Below, piece after piece: positions 54,281 to 61,300 of a DNA stretch of 64,000 nt. The stretch's first letter is position 1. Every line of letters begins with the position of its first letter. The position numbers and the translations under genes were made by a program. The notes beneath the pieces were generated by a model, which made no database searches, was not told where the DNA came from, and was given only the letters and a program-made list of their open reading frames with translations. The DNA lies in NCBI GenBank assembly GCA_017654935.2, contig CM065690.1, positions 38,961,742-39,025,741 on the forward strand, read 5' to 3'. This stretch comes from Phymorhynchus buccinoides. Its lineage: Eukaryota; Mollusca; Gastropoda; Neogastropoda; Raphitomidae.

Positions 54281-56187
54281 TAATCTCTCACCCCCTCACC
54301 CCTCGTCTCACACACACACACCCCACTCACCCAGCCCCTCCCCCCCCCACACACACACACATACCTACACACACACAACACACATACACACACAAGTCGT
54401 GCAAGGCCCCCAGTCATACACAAGCATGCCCAACACATGCAAAAACAAGGAGGAGCCAAGACCAGTAGGAGCATGTAGGACATATCAGGGACTACAGTTA
54501 GACTGGAAGGTAGTTGTAAGCTTTTTTGAAAAGATGCGTTTTTAAAGAGGATTTGAATTCTGAGATTGTGGGAGCATGACGGATTGAATATCAAAGATCA
54601 CTTGCTTGATTGTGATTCTCATTGTTAAGTAGAGCAGAAATTATTCATTGGACAATGGTATGATGCAGATAGGTATGCTTTATTTTGACATGATTCGTCG
54701 TTATTTACCTATACACTCTTCATTCATTTGATTTTGCAGGTATTACCATGGCTGTTGATGGCTGCACTGACTCTATTACTGCTCCTATGGCTGAATCAAC
54801 TGCCTTGGGATCTGACGTATCCTTTGCTTACATTAACTGATGATATGTACATTAATATGGATATTTGTATGATACTTTCATTCAGTCTTAGTCATTAACT
54901 CCTCTCAATATATTCGCCCAAAACAAATGTGAAGACATTCACTGCCAATCACCCTGCCATGTGCTTGTCTATTTTCAGAGTTTATGTTACTGTTTCTTCC
55001 GTTAAAGCAACGCATGTGCAGTTGAAAAAAATAGTTACTCTCCTCTTGTTGGTGGAGATGCAACAGACAACCAAGAACGTCAAAAAATACATAGCGCTAG
55101 AAGAGTTAACCCTTTCACCGCCAGCCATCTTTGAGCCAAACAAATTTTCATTAAACTTATTTGGCTACAGGTTGAGATGCAACGGGGTCACAACCCAAAT
55201 TCAGGAACACAATATTTTTGAACATACCCTGATCAAAAATGGGTGTTAAATACATACATTGGCGCTAGAAGTCCATGATAAATGCAAGCTAGGTATGAGT
55301 ATAAGATGCCAATCATAACAACAGAAGGGCACAAAGAAACTCCTTGGATCATGATATGGAACATTTCTACATTTTGTTAGAATTCTGGATCAAAGATATT
55401 CAGGGATCACCACCTACACAGATTGACTTATTGCAATATGTCATTGTGATAATCAGGTTTATAATATTCTTATGTGATCGATGGTGGTTCTGCTATCAAC
55501 ATCATCTTCTTACTAATTGTAATGTTCTGTCTGTGTCAAGTCAAGTCAAAATTTTATTTAGAGATGGACATTGAATAAGCAAACAGACATTGTACATGCT
55601 TTTTCATCAAGCCATCTAACAAAAACAAAATGCAAACACACACGCACAATACACAAACCATATTGCTTATTTACATAGCAAAAAGAAACACTGAACAGAT
55701 AAATGTGTGTGTTATGTGTATCTGTATGTCTGACTGTGTGTCTGTGAATGTATGCATTTGCATGTGTACTTGTATGTGTATGTGTTGCACACGAACATGC
55801 GTGTGCAGCAATTTGAGTGAAACATTTTGCAAGGCGACAACAGCAGTTTCTCTTGACCAGTGATTCAGTTACACCTTTCTGGGCAGTGTGCCTCTGAGGA
55901 GCTTCTACTGTGTGGTGGGCGCTAACTTTGTGCTGTGTGTCTTCACCATCTACTGCTCCTGGCACGCCTCACAGACACTCTTCAGCTTTCTGCTGATGCT
56001 TCAGTGCATAGGTACAGATACTAAGATTCCCTAAATAATAATAATAATAATAATAATAGTACATTTATATAGCGCTTTACCTCAAATGAGCCCAAAGTGC
56101 TTTACAATCGAATATTCATCAAGAAATAGACAACAAAAATAGTGTTTAAGAATGACACCAACCAGCAACAACGCATATACAAAGCAA

Positions 56188-56218
<31 letters not shown>

Positions 56219-58310
56219 GAACACACACACACACACACACACATTTATCGACACCAACTCATAACAGTTATCAATTTTTATATTGCTTTTATTTCTCTTT
56301 TTGTTGTTATGCAGCAGGCCCTGTAGTTATGAGTACGAATTAGACGTTCAAAATGCTGATCAGCCAATCGTTTTGGGAGTTTAGCCTAATTTACATACTG
56401 ATCAGCGCTTTGAATGTCTATTTTGAACTCATGACTACGGGGCCAGGGTTGCTCTTAATATTACTAGCAATTTTTATGATAATTTGTGGAGTTTTATAGG
56501 GTGTCAGATTAGATTATGAGACATTCATTTTGGGACTTATGTCAGTATCATCATTCAGGTACAGGCTCATTCGTGTTTTTGCTTTGCATGTGACTGTGAG
56601 TATATGTGTTGCATGAAAAGTTGAATATTTTCAGAGTCCTTGGCAAACTGTACTTTGATTACATTGACTTTTAACATAATTGAAAATATTAGGAGTCTGA
56701 TGGCGTATGAACATTAACCCTTTCACCGCCAAAGTCGCATTTTAGCACCACAGTGAAATAACACCTATGTTACTAAAAAGCATCAAATCGGGGTCTATTA
56801 TCCAAAGACCCTATTGTCTTAGTTTTGGGAAGTAAGGGTAGACCTTATTTTATATGTCACAGAAGAATCCCCAATACTGCAGATGGATTTTGTTTGTTAC
56901 TACCCAGGTAATATCAATGGACATTTTTGGCTGAAATATGGCTGGCGGTGAAAGGGTTAAAACACCTGAAGCCTGAAGCATCATTCAGGTACAGGGAGTT
57001 TTTGAACATTGTTTTTCTTATTTCCTTGCCCCTTTGATCGGTATTTTATTTCCTTGCCCCTTTGGTCGGTATTTTATTTCCTTGCCCCTTTGATCGGTAT
57101 TTTATTTCCTTGCCCCTTTGATCGGTATTTTATTTCCTTGCCCCTTTGATCGGTATTTTATTTCCTTGCCCCTTTGATCGGTATTTTATTTCCTTGCCCC
57201 TTTGATCGGTATTTTATTTCCTTGCCCCTTTGATCGGTATTTTATTTCCTTGCCCCTTTGATCGGTATTTTATTTCCTTGCCCCTTTGATCGGTATTTTC
57301 TAGTTGCAGTACACTTCTATTCTCAGTAAGATCTTTCTGGTCGCAATGTGTTGCAGTTCTTCATATGAACAGTTTTCTTTTACGATATGCAAAGGTAGAA
57401 AACACTCCATTAGATTCTGCATATATCTTCTATCAGGAATGCACCGGATCGCCTAGCTCTATGCAGAGGCACAAACCCAGAAACTTCCTAAAAAAAAAAA
57501 AAAGAACCTCCAGATTTGTTTATATGATGAAAAGGAATGAAAGAGAAACACCCGAAGGTGCTGATGGGACCCACAGACACACTAGCCCCAACCTGCCCTA
57601 CCAACATGAGAGCCAAGTGTTCTGTTTCCCTTTCCCAGGACTGACGGTGTGTGAGGTGGGTCTGTACCAGGAAGGTCTGTACTCCGTCGCGGCTTTGCAG
57701 CTGACTGGGGTGCTGGCTGCCTACACGTTGCACCGCCTGTACTTGGCCAACAAACTGGGCCCCGCAGTGGCCACCCTCACCTCCGCAGCGCAGCTCACCA
57801 AGTCGGCCCTTGGTGCCATGAGCTATGTGGCGGCGAAGGAAGGAGGAGGAAGAATAGAGGCAGGGGAATGGGTGGGGGAAAGGGTGGAGATTTCCCTGAC
57901 TGACTTCATGACGATGATGGTGATGGTGGGGGTGGTGTTGTGGCTGTTTGTCTACCACAGTGCGCATCATGTGTCGCTGATGCAGGTCAGTTCTGTGAGA
58001 GCTGTTTATTTAGTTATGTATATGTGAGCTGTTTATAATAATAATAATAATAAATGGACTCTTATATAGCGCTTTTTATCAAGCACAAAGTGCTTTACAA
58101 TCAGCATTGAAACACTCACAGACATACACACATGCACACAGACACACACACACACACACACAAGAGACACACACGCGCGTACGTGCACGCACGCGAGTGA
58201 ACGCATTCTTGCACACAGACATACACACACAGGCCCACACACATTTCATCAAGCACATTCTCACTGAAACGCACACACACTTACACAACCATACACTTGT
58301 ACAAACATGC

Positions 58311-58351
<41 letters not shown>

Positions 58352-61300
58352 TACACATTGTTTGAACATTGTGAAAAGGGTTAGATTTCCGAAAACGTAC
58401 AGATTATGTGTATTCACGCACTAGAGTTCTCAAATCAGCCACTAGAATCTCAAACCATGTGTGAAATTTAGCCTTTAAGATATCAAGTAGAGGGTGAGAT
58501 GATACATTGAATGATGATTTATACGTGAACACAGTCATTAAGCTAATGACGTTGCTTGTATTTAACTCGCCTGCAAGGCCTAGATTGTTAAAAGATCGTT
58601 GCTCATTGGCAAACCATTTTCTTGGCATCCAATAAATTTGTTTCATACACTTCATATTGTTTTGATCTACACATGTACCTCCTTTTTTTCCCTTCTGGCT
58701 TTTTCTAACATTTTGAATTTCTTGTCTTGACATTTATGAAAGTTATTGTTGTGTGCCATTCGGAAAATATACCTAGCTGAGATATTGATAGAGGCAGAAG
58801 GTAACAAAGCGTGTGTGTGCATGCATACGTGTGTGTATGTATGTGCATTAGTACATGTGCGCGTGTCTGCGTGTGTATGCAGAGAATATGCGCGAGAGAA
58901 GTTTTGACCCATTAAAATTTGAAACTGGGTGTGAAAATATTAAGACAACTTTTATACGTGAACACAGTCATTAAGCTAATGAAGTTGCTTGTATTTAACT
59001 CGCCTGCAAGGCCTAGATTGTTAAAAGATCGTTGCTCATTGGCAAACCATTTTCTTGGCATCCAATAAATTTGTTTCATACACTTTATATTGCTATTAAT
59101 ACCCCTTAAATGTTAACAGGGGGTGAGCGTAGGAGAGGATACAATCAAACCCCTGGTAATGGCAGCAACAATGTGCACCAATGCCTTATACAGTGGAACC
59201 TCCCTTATGAGACCTCCCATTATAAGACTCCCTCCCACATAAGACCTGCTTCTCTGAGACATTACCCTTCTTTGTAAGTATTAAAATTACCCCCCCCCCC
59301 CCCCCCCCTTATAAGATCTTATTTTGGATGATTTTTGAAGGTCTTATAAATAATAATTGATAGTATTTCTATAGCGCCTTTCTGTGATTATTTTGCACTC
59401 AAAGCGCTTCCATTCACTGATAACTTTTATTAAGGGAGGTTCCACTGTACTACCTTTCAGGCAGCGGGCCATGTGTCCCTCCTGATGGTGTCCCTGGCGG
59501 TCAACGGTCAGTCCTTTCTGCTGCCCCTGGGGGATTTCCTGCTGCAGGACGACCTCACCATGGCCGACCTGGTTGGTCAGTGTCCACTTTATTTGTGTTC
59601 ATCAAATGTTCTATCTGTTCTCAACTCAACTCAACTCAACAATACTTTATTATCTCAAAAGAGAAATTCATCGTTGTTACGCCTGTGATTGAACATTAAA
59701 ATACACACATCAAACATTATAACATAACATTCAGAACATGTTAAATACATTCAGTACAATAAAATACATATCAAACATTATAATAATCAAAAACATGCTA
59801 AATACACTCACAGTGCAATAAAATACTTATCAACATAAGATTATAAATTAGGCATAAGAAATACTTGTGCATGTCATGTCATGTTCTATCATCCTTACCA
59901 TTCCACTACAAGTGCATATTTGTGCAAGATCAGCTTGGAAGATAGAAATTAAATGTGTGTCTTCTCACCCCAACTCCCATGCATGCCCACTTCCACAGGG
60001 AGCTCACTTTTCTTTCAAGCTCAGTCTGCCTGTGTGTGTGTGTGCCTGATACTATATACCAAAGATTATTTTGGCAAATGTTAAGATTAGCCCTCCTCCT
60101 CTGCCCCTTCCATTCATTTAAGACGGTTTCAGTTAGGGTTAGGGTTAGGGTTAGGGTTAGGGATAGGGATAGGGATAGGTTTAGAGTCAGTTAAGTGTCA
60201 ATCTAATAACATACCATCAATTTTTATTATTTTGTGTGGGTTAGACGGTTTCATGTTAGGGTTAGGGTTACGAATAGAGTTAGGGATAGGTTTAGGGTCA
60301 CTTTAGTGTCAAATACACAACAACAAAAAAGTTGATGATTAAGCTGACCCTTAGCCTATCCAGTATCCTTAACCCTTCCCAAAACCCTATTCCTAACCCT
60401 AACCCTAACCTGAAATCGTCTGAAAGGAATGGAAGGGGCAGAGGAGGGGGCTTTTCTTAACATTTGCCATTATTTCAATAACTTCCTTGCATTTGCACAT
60501 GGTTCAGAAAAAGAAAACAACTCTTTTAGCGCTAAGGTTCTCTCACATTGGTACGGGATGGGGAATAGGGGAAGAGGACAGATGATGTGTGCAATGAGAG
60601 TGATGCTAATTAATTCAGGGCTGTGCATTATGAATACCAAGATAGTTTGTGTGGAGATTGCTACAGCCTTGGACTGGAGACTATTTCAGTATTTGGCCTT
60701 TGTGGACCCTCTCCATCGACAACAATCCTCAAGTCCTCTTTGACTGCAAAAGTGGAGATGTCCCCTGGGCAAAGCTTCCCTTCCCTTCCTCCCTTCCTTC
60801 CTTCCATTGAGTGACCAGTCACACTTGATTATTCTGTCACCATAATGTGGGGATATGTGCAAGAAAGATCTTTGAACACAACAACAACAAAAAGCTGGAT
60901 CGCTAGAAGTTTATTTAAAGACCATTAACACAAAGGTGCTGACAGTCTTGGCCTGCACAGATTCCATGGGCAGATTGTTCCAGTGCCGGATGCTACGTGG
61001 GAGGAAGCTTTTAAATTATTGTGCCTACCCAAATCTTTTAAGAAACAGCAGTTGCCTCCTCTGTTAACTGGAAGTTGTAGACAGATGCAAGTGACTGGCA
61101 CACGTCTGGATGAATGTGAAAAGCTGTAATACCGCCTTGACTATTGCACATTGAGTTATTCATTCCTGTTGCTCTATGTTCAGGGCTGTGGTACAGGGTG
61201 GGTGGGGTGCTGATCCTCCTGTACGTCCTCCAGTACTGGCAGAGTGAGGGCCTCACAGAGCAGCTGGTCATTATAGTACAGACATTGTGGTGATGTTTTC

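Noticed and set aside
60131..60170. A chromosome end or telomere
   Set aside because: Only a few TTAGGG units inside an inverted-repeat element with coding exons on both sides.
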